64,000 nt of DNA from an uncultured Collinsella sp. (GCA_900542175.1 UQNC01000005.1:1-64000); one strand, 5' to 3'. Numbered from the stretch's first letter, positions 1 through 8,545 are shown. A program made the numbers and translations. Notes: generated by a model from the letters alone, not told the origin.

Positions 1-795
1 CTCAGGAGGTCGACCTACTACTATGCACTGGCGCACCCGCGGAGGCCGACCCGGCCCGAGCTGCGCGACGCCGCGGCCGAGATATTCTCGCGCACCGCCA
101 ACGGCTGCGGGCACCGGCAGATAGCCATGTGCCTGCGCGCCGAGCTGGGCGCGGTCGTGGCCGACAAGACCGTGCTCAAGATGATGCGCGAGATGGGCAT
201 CCGGTGCGGGATACGCCGCCGGGGCTCCCGCCGCCGGTACAGCTCCTACAGGGGGCTCGTGGGGAGCACGTTCGAGAACGTCATCGCGAGGGACTTCGGC
301 GCCGAGGGGCCGTGGCAGAAGCTCGGCACCGACGTCACCGAGTTCAAGGTGGCCGGCGCCAAGGCCTACTGGGCCCCGGTGCTCGACTTCTGCACGAAGG
401 AGATCGTGGCGAGCGACATATCGACCTCGCCGGACCTCGCCCAGCAGCACAGGATGCTCGACCGGCTCCTCGAGGCCCTGCCCGACGGGGCGGCGCCGAC
501 CATGCATTCGGACATGGGCTGGCAGTACCAGCACGAGTCCTACACCTCCAGGCTGGAGGGGGCGGGCATCACCCAGAGCATGTCGCGCAAGGGGAACTGC
601 ATCGACAACGCCGCCACCGAGCAGCTCTTCGGCCACGTGAAGGACGAGTTCTACCGCGGCAGGGAGTGGGGCAGCTTCGGGGACTTCAAGCGCGACCTGG
701 AGGGGTACATAGCCCATTGGAACACGCGGCGCAGGCAGGTAAGATTGAAGGGCCTGACGCCGGAGGAGTTCCGGAACCGGGCCCTTGCGGCGTAG
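1..795 (+). CDS. IS3-family transposase OrfB, 5'-truncated by window edge
   Basis: This is the DDE recombinase that cuts and joins the IS ends. The open frame is already in progress at base 1 (frame 1, reading LRRSTYYYALAHP) and continues through the ATG at 127 without a stop, so 127 is not the real start. The rve integrase core is visible: first Asp in 'GTDVTEF', second Asp in 'HSDMGWQYQ', and the Glu in 'NAATEQLFGHVK' where most family members have ESFF. A C-terminal 'AHWNTRRRQVRLKGLTPEEFR' end is typical. No frameshift or internal stop is seen in this part. OrfB is normally made by -1 frameshifting from orfA, which is not in the window. Confidence 0.93.
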   Translation, partial: LRRSTYYYALAHPRRPTRPELRDAAAEIFSRTANGCGHRQIAMCLRAELGAVVADKTVLKMMREMGIRCGIRRRGSRRRYSSYRGLVGSTFENVIARDFGAEGPWQKLGTDVTEFKVAGAKAYWAPVLDFCTKEIVASDISTSPDLAQQHRMLDRLLEALPDGAAPTMHSDMGWQYQHESYTSRLEGAGITQSMSRKGNCIDNAATEQLFGHVKDEFYRGREWGSFGDFKRDLEGYIAHWNTRRRQVRLKGLTPEEFRNRALAA

Positions 796-833
796 TCGCT
801 ATTTATTCAGTCCAAGTTTCGGGGCGCAGTTCA
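1..833 (+). mobile_element. IS3-family insertion sequence, right part
   Basis: The window opens inside an IS3-family element. Its transposase frame runs from base 1 to the stop at 795. After the stop, a segment ending near 833 has the look of an IS3 right terminal repeat: it finishes in CA, and its reverse complement would begin TGAACTGCGCCCCG. The left end and orfA lie outside the window, so completeness cannot be judged. The element ends about 23 bases past the stop codon of the neighbouring minus-strand DUF523 gene, so it may have replaced that gene's own terminator. The exact end is inferred. Confidence 0.75.
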
Positions 834-855
834 CAGGCACCTTTGTGGTGGTTTT

Positions 856-1311
856 TTATTGCTCCAGCATGCTGGGGTCGAACTCGCTAACCGGGATCAC
901 GCGATAACCGTGGCGGAGCAGTAAATCAACGAAGACGCCGTTGCCCGCCGTGAGGGTGCCACTGAATGTTCCGTCGTAGATGAGGCTCGCGCCGCACGAG
1001 GGACTACGGTCCTGCAGGATGCACGCGGCGATCTTTTCCGGCCCACCCGCCTGCTCGCACATGTCGAGCGCACGTTGGGCGCCTAGGCGAAATTTCAGGT
1101 CAACGGATACGCCCTCGCAGGTACGGACCTCGCCGTTCACAATCTCGGACGGCTTGCGCGGCGTGGGCAGGCCCCCAAAGACCTCAGGGCACACCAAGAG
1201 GACCTCGGTCCCTGTACGCTCGCAGGCCTCGACCAACTCGCGATGATAGTTGTCGAGCCCGTTATACTTGCAGCTCTCGCCCATCAAACAGGCACTTACC
1301 ACGATCTTCAT
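856..1311 (-). CDS. DUF523 family protein (TudS-like desulfidase)
   Basis: A 151-residue DUF523 protein. The family includes 2-thiouracil desulfidase TudS, which uses an iron-sulfur cluster to remove sulfur from thiouracil; whether this member does so is inference. Conserved cysteines appear in the N-terminal 'SACLMGESCKYNG' and in 'QDRSPSCG'. The start was placed at ATG 1311 (MKIVVSACLMG) because GGGGAGAG lies just upstream and family members begin at this point; a longer frame to 1374 runs through the upstream terminator hairpin and is rejected. It sits directly downstream of ftsH but is separated from it by a terminator, so it is probably a single-gene unit. Confidence 0.88.
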   Translation of the reverse strand: MKIVVSACLMGESCKYNGLDNYHRELVEACERTGTEVLLVCPEVFGGLPTPRKPSEIVNGEVRTCEGVSVDLKFRLGAQRALDMCEQAGGPEKIAACILQDRSPSCGASLIYDGTFSGTLTAGNGVFVDLLLRHGYRVIPVSEFDPSMLEQ

Positions 1312-1333
1312 ATACAACTCTCCCCACGCAAAA

Positions 1334-1366
1334 CGCCCCATTTGAGATAAACACTCAAATGGGGCG
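1334..1366 (-). terminator. Rho-independent terminator of ftsH
   Basis: Two perfect 13-base arms (1334-1346 and 1354-1366, arm CGCCCCATTTGAG) flank a 7-base loop and are followed on the minus strand by TTTT. It lies 22 bases past the ftsH stop codon and within the leader of the DUF523 gene. Confidence 0.85.
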
Positions 1367-1387
1367 ATTGACACTGCGCAACCAGTA

Positions 1388-3295
1388 TTACTGCTGCTTT
1401 GGCATCAGCGGATTCTCGCGCGTGAGGAGATTCATGAACTCCTCGCCCGTGATCGTCTCCTTCTTGTACAGATAACGAGCCAGCTCATGGAGCTTGAACT
1501 TGTTCTCCTTCAGGATCTGCAGGGCGCGGTCGTGCGCATCCTCGATCAGCTTGGCGACAATCGCGTCCACGCGCTCGGCCGTACCGGGGGCGCAGGTGAG
1601 CGACGTATCCTGATTGAGGTACGCGTTCTGCACGGTACCGAGCGCCATCATGCCAAACTCGTCGGACATACCAAAGCGCGTCACCATGTTGCGGGCGAGC
1701 TTGGTGGCCTGCTCGATATCGTTGGCGGCGCCGGTCGTCATCTCACCAAAAATGAGCTCCTCGGCCGCACGGCCACCGCAATAGACGGCGAGCTTGTCCA
1801 GGACCTCCTGGCGTGTGGTCAGGAAGCGCTCGTCCTCCTCCACCTGCATGGTGTAGCCCAGAGCACCGCTCGTGCGCGGCACGATGGTGATCTTCGTGAC
1901 CGGCGCAGAGCCCTTCTGGCGGGCGGCAACAATAGCATGGCCGATCTCGTGATAAGAAACGACCTGCTTCTCGTGGTCGGACAGCACCGTGGACTTGCGC
2001 TGCTGACCGGCGATGACGACCTCCACCGACTCCTCAAAGTCATCCTGGGTTGCACGCTTGCGACCCTCGCGAACGGCGCGCAGAGCGCCCTCGTTGATGA
2101 TATTGGCCAGGTCGGCGCCCGAGGCACCGGGCGTGGCGCGGGCAATCGCGGTCAGGTCGATCGGCGGCTGCGTCTTCACGCTCTTGGCATGCAGCTCGAG
2201 GATGTTCTTGCGGCCGGTCAGATCGGGCAGCTCAACGGGGATGCGGCGGTCAAAACGACCGGGGCGCAGCAGGGCCGGATCGAGGCTGTCGGGACGGTTG
2301 GTGGCAGCGAGGACAACGATACCCTTGTGGTTATCGAAGCCATCCATCTCGGTCAGCAACTGATTGAGCGTCTGCTCGCGCTCGTCGTTGCCGCTAAAGC
2401 CGCCGCCATCGCGCTTCTTACCAATAGTATCGATCTCGTCGATAAAGACGATGCACGGGGCCTTTTCCTTGGCCTGCTTAAACAGGTCGCGCACCTTGGC
2501 GGCGCCACGGCCGACGAACATCTCGACGAACTCAGAACCCGAAATGCTAAAGAACGGAACACCAGCCTCGCCGGCAACAGCCTTGGCTAGCAGGGTCTTA
2601 CCGGTACCCGGAGGGCCGACAAGGAGAGCACCGCGCGGCAGCTTGGCGCCAATCTCCTCGTAGCGCTGCGGCTTCTCCAGAAAGTCGACGACCTCCTTGA
2701 GAGACTCCTTGGCCTCTTCCTGGCCGGCGACATCCTTAAAGGTAACGCCCACGTCCTTGGAGGCGATCACGCGCGCGCCGGACTTGCCCAGTCCACCGCC
2801 GCCAAAGCCACCGCCGCCAAAGTTCATCGAAGGACCGTCATCACCCATGGCCTTCTTCATGCGGCGGTTGAGCCACCAGCCGATCAGGAAGAAAATCGCC
2901 ATGGGAAGGATGAGCGTAAGCAGGTAGTAGGTCATCAAACCCGAGTTTTTATCGGGAACGACCGACTCCAGCGAAGCGCCAGACTCAAGCACGCGATCGG
3001 TAAAGCCCGCATCGTTCGGCACACCGGTCGTCTTATAGGCGATGTTCTCGTCCTCGCCCTTCTTGGTGTAATAAATCGAGTAATCGTCCGTGTTGTACTC
3101 GACCTTGTCGACACTCTTCTTATCGAGCGCTTTGACAAACGTCGAGTAATCGGTCTTCGTAATCTGCTGCGTGTGACCGATGTTGGGGAACAGAACGGTC
3201 GAGAGCACGAGGTAGACGACGAAGGCGATGAGCACGTAGAGGATCATATTCCGTCTACGCTTGTTGTCATCCATCTCCATCTGCTTGAACTCCAT
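1388..3295 (-). CDS. ftsH: ATP-dependent zinc metalloprotease FtsH
   Basis: A 635-residue membrane-anchored AAA protease that degrades membrane and short-lived cytosolic proteins as a hexamer. Domain order is standard: membrane helix at about 17-36, external domain, second helix about 126-142, a glycine-rich linker (about 159-170), AAA module with Walker A GPPGTGKT at 227-234, Walker B 'VFIDEID' near 283-289, the second region of homology with 'RPGRFDR', and the zinc site HEIGH at 449-453. The length is normal for the family. Several ATGs lie close together at the start (residues 1, 6 and 8); GGAG precedes residue 6, so the true start could be five codons later. In many bacteria tilS and hpt sit upstream; here only a cobA-type pseudogene is present. 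Confidence 0.97.
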   Translation of the reverse strand: MEFKQMEMDDNKRRRNMILYVLIAFVVYLVLSTVLFPNIGHTQQITKTDYSTFVKALDKKSVDKVEYNTDDYSIYYTKKGEDENIAYKTTGVPNDAGFTDRVLESGASLESVVPDKNSGLMTYYLLTLILPMAIFFLIGWWLNRRMKKAMGDDGPSMNFGGGGFGGGGLGKSGARVIASKDVGVTFKDVAGQEEAKESLKEVVDFLEKPQRYEEIGAKLPRGALLVGPPGTGKTLLAKAVAGEAGVPFFSISGSEFVEMFVGRGAAKVRDLFKQAKEKAPCIVFIDEIDTIGKKRDGGGFSGNDEREQTLNQLLTEMDGFDNHKGIVVLAATNRPDSLDPALLRPGRFDRRIPVELPDLTGRKNILELHAKSVKTQPPIDLTAIARATPGASGADLANIINEGALRAVREGRKRATQDDFEESVEVVIAGQQRKSTVLSDHEKQVVSYHEIGHAIVAARQKGSAPVTKITIVPRTSGALGYTMQVEEDERFLTTRQEVLDKLAVYCGGRAAEELIFGEMTTGAANDIEQATKLARNMVTRFGMSDEFGMMALGTVQNAYLNQDTSLTCAPGTAERVDAIVAKLIEDAHDRALQILKENKFKLHELARYLYKKETITGEEFMNLLTRENPLMPKQQ

Positions 3296-3372
3296 CTACT
3301 GGGGTTAATAATGCTTTCTAGAATACCCAACCCGGACGGCGATAAACCGACGCCGGGCACGAAAAGACAGAG

Positions 3373-3621
3373 ATGGCATCACTGGAAGTCGGCAAGGTTC
3401 AAATCTATACGGGCGACGGCAAGGGCAAGACGACGGCTGCGTTGGGGCGCGAGAGGATGTCGAGGAACTGATTGCGATAAAGCCCGCCACCACGGAGCTC
3501 GTGCTCATCGGCCGCGGGCTGCTGCCGTTGGCCGACCTTGCGGACTTAGTCACCGAAATGCGCCCCGTCAAACACTACTTCGACGAAGGCCTCCTAGCCC
3601 GCCAAGGCATCGAATACTAGC
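3373..3621 (+). pseudogene. Internally deleted cob(I)alamin adenosyltransferase (CobA/BtuR) remnant
   Basis: The plus strand begins with a credible CobA/BtuR N terminus: ATG at 3373 gives 'KVQIYTGDGKGKTTAALG', containing the P-loop GDGKGKTT. The frame then reaches a TGA at 3469-3471. Another frame immediately continues with the family's C terminus: 'EDVEELIAIKPATTELVLIG' and 'LADLVTEMRPVKHYFDEGLL', ending at TAG 3619-3621. A normal enzyme has about 170-200 residues; here only about 80 are left, so the middle of the gene has been lost by one deletion with a frame change. The family converts cob(I)alamin to adenosylcobalamin; this copy cannot. The stretch 3296-3642 contains no other gene. Confidence 0.85.
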
Positions 3622-3646
3622 CATTGGGGACGTCCCGAATGGCTAG
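3619..3646. repeat. Small inverted repeat, terminator-like
   Basis: The arms TAGCCATT and AATGGCTA surround the core GGGGACGTCCCG. It lies between the 3' ends of the cobA remnant (+) and the MATE gene (-). The ATTGGGGACGT core is shared with the larger repeat at 23925-24000, so it may be a degenerate copy of that element that now serves as a terminator. Confidence 0.5.
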
Positions 3647-4992
3647 GCGGTGGCGCGGCCGAGCCAGTTGCCGCTGTGATGGTAGACGGTGAACATCATG
3701 GCGGTGATTACCCAGGTTACGGGGTAGACAAGCAGCAGGTGCTCAAGCGACGGATCGAACGGCATAATCGCAAACACCCAGATCACCCTGAGCACGACAG
3801 TGCCAAAAATCGTGAGCAGCATGGGCTGCAAGCTCACGCCGGCACCGCGAATGGAGCCCGACGCGTTTTCGATAATCGAGAAGATCGCGTAGAACGGCGC
3901 GATGAAATGAAGAATCGTCGTGGTGTACGCCGAAATCGATACATCGTCGACAAACAGACGCGACAACGGACCCGAGAACACCAGCAGCACGGCAGACAGG
4001 CCACCAATGAGCATAAACGACAGCACGAGCGACGTATGGTAGCCCTTGCGCATGCGCTCATAGTTGCGCGCGCCAAAGTTCTGTGCCGAGAACGTGGTGA
4101 TTGACACGCCGAGCGCCTCGGTAACCATCCAGACAATGCCATCTAAGCGGCCCGAAAGACCCCACGCCGTGGTGACATCGGCACCAAACGAGTTGACCGA
4201 CACCTGAATCAAAACGTTGGAAATCGAATACGCAGCAGACTGAAAGCCAAGCGGCAGACCACACGAGATCATGCTCTTACAAATGCCAGGATCAATGCCG
4301 AGTTTGGACAGCGAAAGCCGCCACGCACCCGGTGCGTGCATCATGCGAATCACGATCATCGTGGCGTTGGAGCAAATGGTCAGCGCCACCGCGATGCCGC
4401 AGCCCAGCGCCTCCATATGAAGCACGGCAACAAAGATGACATCCAGCACCGCATTAACAAGGCAGCCGGAAGCGATGATCACAGCAGGCCCGCGCGTGTC
4501 GCCCACGGCGCGCAGCAGTGCCGTTCCCATATTGAGCAGCAGCGCTGCAACCATGGCGGCAAAATAACAACGAGCATAGGCCACGCCCTCGGCCAATAGT
4601 TCATGCGGCGTGTTCATAAGCACCAGCATGGGCTCAACGAACACTATGCCAAGAATCGAGAAAACGATACCGCCCACCAGCGCGAGCGTCATGGCTGTAT
4701 GGACCGAACGACTCAGTCGCTCATCATCGTGCTGGCCAAAATACTGACCGGTAATGACCGCGCAGCCGGCGCCGACGCCAACGCAAAAGCCAATGCAGAG
4801 CTCGGTGAGCACCATCGTGGCTTGAATGCCACCCAGCGCGAGCTTGCCGCCAAACTGACCGACGATATAGGTACCGATAAGCGTGTAGGCCTGCTGAAAA
4901 AACGAACTAAAAAAGATGGGAACGCACAGCGAAAGCAGCTGCTGCCAAATAACACCCTGCGTTACATCGATAGCCGTAGATTTCTTAGCCAC
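3643..4992 (-). CDS. MATE family multidrug/cation antiporter
   Basis: A 449-residue polytopic membrane protein of the MATE superfamily, which exports drugs or metabolites using a sodium or proton gradient. The sequence is almost entirely hydrophobic segments in two similar halves (about 12 helices). Family features include the opening 'VIWQQLLSLCVPIFFSSFFQ' and 'VGQFGGKLALGG' near residue 50. The start is set at GTG 4992 (VAKKSTAID) because GGGGAGGG stands four to five bases upstream; the longer frame to 5025 lacks a ribosome site. The substrate cannot be predicted. It stands alone, with the next gene 125 bases upstream. Confidence 0.92.
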   Translation of the reverse strand: MAKKSTAIDVTQGVIWQQLLSLCVPIFFSSFFQQAYTLIGTYIVGQFGGKLALGGIQATMVLTELCIGFCVGVGAGCAVITGQYFGQHDDERLSRSVHTAMTLALVGGIVFSILGIVFVEPMLVLMNTPHELLAEGVAYARCYFAAMVAALLLNMGTALLRAVGDTRGPAVIIASGCLVNAVLDVIFVAVLHMEALGCGIAVALTICSNATMIVIRMMHAPGAWRLSLSKLGIDPGICKSMISCGLPLGFQSAAYSISNVLIQVSVNSFGADVTTAWGLSGRLDGIVWMVTEALGVSITTFSAQNFGARNYERMRKGYHTSLVLSFMLIGGLSAVLLVFSGPLSRLFVDDVSISAYTTTILHFIAPFYAIFSIIENASGSIRGAGVSLQPMLLTIFGTVVLRVIWVFAIMPFDPSLEHLLLVYPVTWVITAMMFTVYHHSGNWLGRATA

Positions 4993-5117
4993 ACGCCCTC
5001 CCCAAAAGCGTACGTCAACCGACAAAACAGTAATTAAAGACCTAAGCTAATAGCAGCTTAGCACCGACCGACGTCGACCGAAACACCCCGAGTCAGAGCC
5101 CGGTGCAAACTATCTGC

Positions 5118-6032
5118 CTAGTGATACAGCCCCGGCTGGTAGTGATACTCGTTGCTCACGTGCGGGCACAGCTGCCAAAAGGCGACGGCGCTCGCCGCGG
5201 CAACGTTGAGTGAATCGACCCCGTGCGCCATCGGAATGCGCACGGCCCGGTCGCAGCCCGCGATGGTCTTGGCGCCCAAGCCGGCACCCTCGGTGCCCAT
5301 AAAGATCGCCAGGCGATCAACCTCCTGCAGCGCAGGATCGTCCAGCGAAACGGAGTCGTCCGTCAGCGCCATCGCAGCGCACGAAAAACCGGCTTCGTGC
5401 AGTGCCGCCAGGCCATCGTGCGGCCACACACGAGCCTCGCTGCCAATACGCGTCCACGGCACCTGAAACACCGTGCCCATGCTCACGCGGGCCGAGCGAC
5501 GGTACAGCGGGTCGCAGCACGTCGGACTGACCAAAATACCGTCGACATTGAGCGCGGCGGCCGAGCGGAAAATCGCACCCACGTTCGTGTGGTCGACAAT
5601 ACCCTCGAGCACGCACACGCGCACCGGGCGCTCCCCCGCCGCCTCGACGACGCCACCCAAGAACTCATCAACCGGAATCTGCCGCGGGCGACGAAACGCC
5701 GCGAGCGCACCGCGCGTCACGTTAAAGCCCGTCAGCTGCTCCATGAGTTCCATGGAAGCCACGAACACAGGAACCGGACCTGCGCCCTCGCGCACAACCA
5801 GGCGCTCAAACAGCGGCATCATCTGGTCGAGCCAGCGTTCGCCCAAAAGAAAGCTCACCGGCTCGTATCCGGCACGCACCGCGCGCTCAATAACCTTGGC
5901 ACTCTCGGCGATAAAGATGCCCTTTTGCGGCTCTAGCACGCAGCGCAGCTCACGCTCGGTCAGTCGCACGTAGGCATCGAGCCGCTCGTCCTCGAGCGAA
6001 TCAATTCGCAGAACCTCAACGGCATCAGTCAT
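5118..6032 (-). CDS. SpoU/TrmH-family RNA 2'-O-methyltransferase
   Basis: About 304 residues. The C-terminal half has the three SPOUT motifs that form the knotted AdoMet site: 'NVGAIFRSAAALNVDGI', 'IFMGTEGAGL' and 'IPMAHGVDSLNVAAASAVA'. The N-terminal part resembles the substrate-binding domain of RlmB/TrmH enzymes ('GIFIAESAKVIERAV'). It would methylate a ribose in tRNA or rRNA; the exact site is not predictable. The start at ATG 6032 (MTDAVEV) is favoured over 6065 because the extra residues (CCKEGCGQAA) do not fit the family. Downstream in the same direction is the MATE gene; upstream is folA. Confidence 0.9.
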   Translation of the reverse strand: MTDAVEVLRIDSLEDERLDAYVRLTERELRCVLEPQKGIFIAESAKVIERAVRAGYEPVSFLLGERWLDQMMPLFERLVVREGAGPVPVFVASMELMEQLTGFNVTRGALAAFRRPRQIPVDEFLGGVVEAAGERPVRVCVLEGIVDHTNVGAIFRSAAALNVDGILVSPTCCDPLYRRSARVSMGTVFQVPWTRIGSEARVWPHDGLAALHEAGFSCAAMALTDDSVSLDDPALQEVDRLAIFMGTEGAGLGAKTIAGCDRAVRIPMAHGVDSLNVAAASAVAFWQLCPHVSNEYHYQPGLYH

Positions 6033-6141
6033 AGCAGCCTGCCCGCACCCTTCTTTACAGCACATCTATACCAAACGAGGCGACGCTAAGCGCCGCCCCA
6101 TACATTCAATCAACCCGATAATACCGTTCACGCCAGGCGAT

Positions 6142-6660
6142 TTACGCCTCAACGCGACGATACGTCACGAACTCATAATCGACACCCTCGTCGCCCTCGC
6201 CCGAGGCAATCGTGGCAACACCGCCACGCCACGCAATCTCCCACGCGGGATCGGCGTCCAAATCGGGAAAGTACGTGTCCACGGGATGGACGCAGCGGTT
6301 ATGCGTGACCTCGGCCTCGGCGCAATACGGCAAAAACTGCCGATACACCTCGCCGCCACCGATCACCCAGGCAACGGGCTCATCGGCAACCGCAGCGAGC
6401 GCTTCGTCAACGCTATGCACCACGTCGACGCCCTCGCGGGTAAAGCCTATATCGCGCGTAAGCACGATATTGCGGCGGTTCTTGAGCGGACGCCCGCCGG
6501 GAAAACTCAGCAGCGTCTTGCGTCCCATGATAACCGGGCAGCCCTTGGTGCAGGCCACAAAATGGCGCATATCGGCGCGATTGGACACCACCATATCGCC
6601 CTCGCAGCCAATACCCCAGTCGTCACACACGGCGACGATGGCAGAAAGCTTACACGTCAT
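6142..6660 (-). CDS. folA: Dihydrofolate reductase
   Basis: A 172-residue DHFR that reduces dihydrofolate with NADPH, regenerating the folate consumed by thymidylate synthase encoded just upstream. Visible motifs: N-terminal 'AIVAVCDDWGIGCEGDMV', 'VIMGRKTLLSFPGGRPLKNR', and 'VIGGGEVYRQFLPYC'. The ATG at 6660 has AGGTGA five bases upstream; a GTG at 6669 is in frame but badly placed. The ribosome site overlaps the thyA stop codon, which implies translational coupling. A divergence from textbook DHFR is 'CEGDMVV' where many have 'KNGDLPW'. Confidence 0.94.
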   Translation of the reverse strand: MTCKLSAIVAVCDDWGIGCEGDMVVSNRADMRHFVACTKGCPVIMGRKTLLSFPGGRPLKNRRNIVLTRDIGFTREGVDVVHSVDEALAAVADEPVAWVIGGGEVYRQFLPYCAEAEVTHNRCVHPVDTYFPDLDADPAWEIAWRGGVATIASGEGDEGVDYEFVTYRRVEA

Positions 6661-6669
6661 GCGCGTCAC

Positions 6670-7518
6670 CTACACCGCAATGGGGATGTTCTTGACCTGA
6701 GGGCCGTGCTCATAGCCCTCGACGATCAGGTCATCGGTCGTAAACGCATAGAAGTCATGCACATCGGGGTTGAGCGTTACCTTGGGTGCCGCAAACTGCG
6801 GACGCTCGATAAGCTCGCGGACGATATCGACATGACGATCATAGATATGGGCGTCGGCGATCACGTGCAGCAGCTCACCGGGAATCATATCGACCGACTG
6901 CGCGACCATCATCAGCAAAATGGCGTACTGGCACACGTTCCAGTTGTTCGCGGCCAAAATGTCCTGGCTGCGCTGGTTGAGAATCATGTTGAGCGTCGGC
7001 TTGTCGTCCTGAGGACGCTGCGTCACGTTATAGGTCACGCTATAGGCGCATGGATAAAGGTGCATCTCGGACAGATCGCTAAACACGTACGTATTGGTCA
7101 TAATGCGGCGACTATACGGCGTGTGCTTAAGGTCGTACAGTACACGGTCCATCTGGTCGAAGTCGCCCTCGGCGTAATGGCTCTTCTGACCAATCTGATA
7201 GCCGTAGGCTTTACCGATGGAACCGGTCTCATCGGCCCACTCATCCCAGATATGGCTGTTGAGGTCATGCACGTTATTGGACTTCTTTTGATAGATCCAC
7301 AGAATCTCGTCCATGGCAGACTTAAGCGCCGTACGACGCAGGGTGAGCGCGGGGAACTCCTCGCGCAGATCATAGCGCGCCGTGACACCAAAGTTTTTAA
7401 TGGTATAGGCAGGGGTGCCGTCCTCCCACACCGGGCGGACCTTTTGGCCCTCGGTGGTGGTGCCATGGTCCAAGATATCGCGGCACATGGTTATAAACTG
7501 TTGATCAGCTTTGCTCAT
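6670..7518 (-). CDS. thyA: Thymidylate synthase
   Basis: A 282-residue ThyA that makes dTMP from dUMP and methylene-tetrahydrofolate. The catalytic Cys lies in 'MHLYPCAYSVTYNV', the phosphate-binding segment in 'NQRSQDILAANNWNVCQY', and the nucleotide-binding end in 'HIYDRHVDIVREL'. The segment after the catalytic Cys (AYSVTY instead of the usual H-x3-QF) marks a divergent subfamily. The start ATG 7518 has GGAGGGTC just upstream; the much longer frame reaching 8088 is antisense to the next gene and is not real. It forms an operon with folA and is divergent from the DUF134-NifX gene. Confidence 0.95.
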   Translation of the reverse strand: MSKADQQFITMCRDILDHGTTTEGQKVRPVWEDGTPAYTIKNFGVTARYDLREEFPALTLRRTALKSAMDEILWIYQKKSNNVHDLNSHIWDEWADETGSIGKAYGYQIGQKSHYAEGDFDQMDRVLYDLKHTPYSRRIMTNTYVFSDLSEMHLYPCAYSVTYNVTQRPQDDKPTLNMILNQRSQDILAANNWNVCQYAILLMMVAQSVDMIPGELLHVIADAHIYDRHVDIVRELIERPQFAAPKVTLNPDVHDFYAFTTDDLIVEGYEHGPQVKNIPIAV

Positions 7519-7605
7519 TGACCCTCCTGTCAGTCGCCTATAAGCGAGATTTATTGTAGCCCAGGCGCGCGCGGCCCCACAGCCCAAACATAAGCCCTCA
7601 TTTTC

Positions 7606-7670
7606 TGACATATGCCAGAAATTCCTTGCGCAAATCCGCACGTTCGCTATTCTATTGTTGACATATGTCA
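7606..7670 (+). promoter_or_regulatory. Promoter with paired palindromic operators upstream of DUF134-NifX gene
   Basis: Two boxes, TGACATATGCCA (7606-7617) and the perfect palindrome TGACATATGTCA (7659-7670), have centres 53 bases apart, about five helical turns. Between them is a promoter candidate: -35 TTGCGC (7626-7631), 16-base gap, -10 TATTCT (7648-7653). Box 1 lies upstream of the -35 and box 2 just past the -10, an arrangement that suits repression by looping. Autoregulation by the DUF134 helix-turn-helix protein encoded downstream is an inference. Confidence 0.55.
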
Positions 7671-7684
7671 GATTTGGAGTGTGC

Positions 7685-8449
7685 ATGGCAGGAAGACGCG
7701 AAAAACTGCGCCGCGTCGGGATCATCCCCGAATACCGCGGCTTTACCCCCGATGGCCTGGCGAGCGGCGACGCCATCGACATGACCGTCGACGAGCTTGA
7801 GGTGCTGCGCCTGTGCGACCTGGAGGGTCTCAACCAAGAGGCGGTCGCCCAGCAGATGGGCATCGCCCGCGCAACGGTGGCGGCCATTTGCAGCCGCGCG
7901 CATCGCAAGGTGGCCGATGCGCTGGTCAACGGACGGGCGCTCGTTATCGAGGGCGGCAATATCGCATACTCCCCCATCACCACGACAACGGCCGCATGGC
8001 CAGCAAAGGAGGTCGACACCATGAGGGTGGCAACGACGTACGACAACGGCAACATCTTTATGCACTTTGGCCGCAGCGAGCAGTTCAAGATCTACGACAT
8101 CCAGGATGGCAAGGTGCTCAACGAGCAGGTCGTAGGCACCGGCGGCACCGGCCACGGCGCCTTGGCGGGCCTGCTTGCCAACGGTGGCGTTGACACGCTC
8201 ATTTGCGGCGGTATCGGCGGCGGCGCTATCAACGCGCTTGCCCAAGCCGGCATCACGGTCTATGCGGGCGCCCAGGGCAGCTGCGATGCCTGCGTCGAGG
8301 CCCTCATTGCCGGCACGCTCGCACAGAACGGCGAGGCCACCTGCGACTGCCATGGACATGATCACGAGCACATCCACGAGCATGGCGAGTCCTGCGGCTG
8401 CCACGGTCACCACGACCATGACGGGCACGAAGGCTGCGGCTGCCACTAG
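7685..8449 (+). CDS. DUF134 DNA-binding domain fused to NifX-type cofactor-binding domain
   Basis: A 254-residue two-domain protein. Residues about 1-95 are a DUF134 domain with a sigma-like helix-turn-helix ('GLNQEAVAQQMGIARATVAA'). Residues about 112-220 form a NifX/NafY-like dinitrogenase-cofactor domain ('MRVATTYDNGNIFMHFGRSE', 'LICGGIGGGAINALAQAG'). The last 35 residues are a metal-binding tail of His, Cys, Asp and Gly (for example 'CGCHGHHDHDGHEGCGCH'). The likely role is a metal- or cluster-responsive transcription factor; no nitrogenase genes are present. The start at ATG 7685 has TTGGAG in front; an in-frame codon at 7655 lies inside the operator. One of the few plus-strand genes, with its own promoter and terminator. 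Confidence 0.85.
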   Translation: MAGRREKLRRVGIIPEYRGFTPDGLASGDAIDMTVDELEVLRLCDLEGLNQEAVAQQMGIARATVAAICSRAHRKVADALVNGRALVIEGGNIAYSPITTTTAAWPAKEVDTMRVATTYDNGNIFMHFGRSEQFKIYDIQDGKVLNEQVVGTGGTGHGALAGLLANGGVDTLICGGIGGGAINALAQAGITVYAGAQGSCDACVEALIAGTLAQNGEATCDCHGHDHEHIHEHGESCGCHGHHDHDGHEGCGCH

Positions 8450-8505
8450 CGGCAAGCACCTCGTCGAGAACGCGCTTCCACGCGTGCGACAACCAGCGAA
8501 CAAAC

Positions 8506-8545
8506 GGCGAAGGCCGCCTGGAATACCATCCAGGCGGCCTTCGCC
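8506..8545. terminator. Bidirectional terminator between convergent genes
   Basis: A 16-base perfect stem (8506-8521 with 8530-8545, arm GGCGAAGGCCGCCTGG) with an 8-base loop lies between the stop of the DUF134-NifX gene (+) and the stop of ffh (-). T-tracts are weak on both sides, but position and stem strength support use in both directions. Confidence 0.75.

Noticed and set aside
856..1374. 172-residue version of the DUF523 protein
   Set aside because: The added 21 residues are encoded by the ftsH terminator; family members start at the internal ATG, which has a ribosome site.
7519..8088. Upstream extension of thyA to 472 codons
   Set aside because: The added part is antisense to the DUF134-NifX gene and ATG 7518 has a strong ribosome site.
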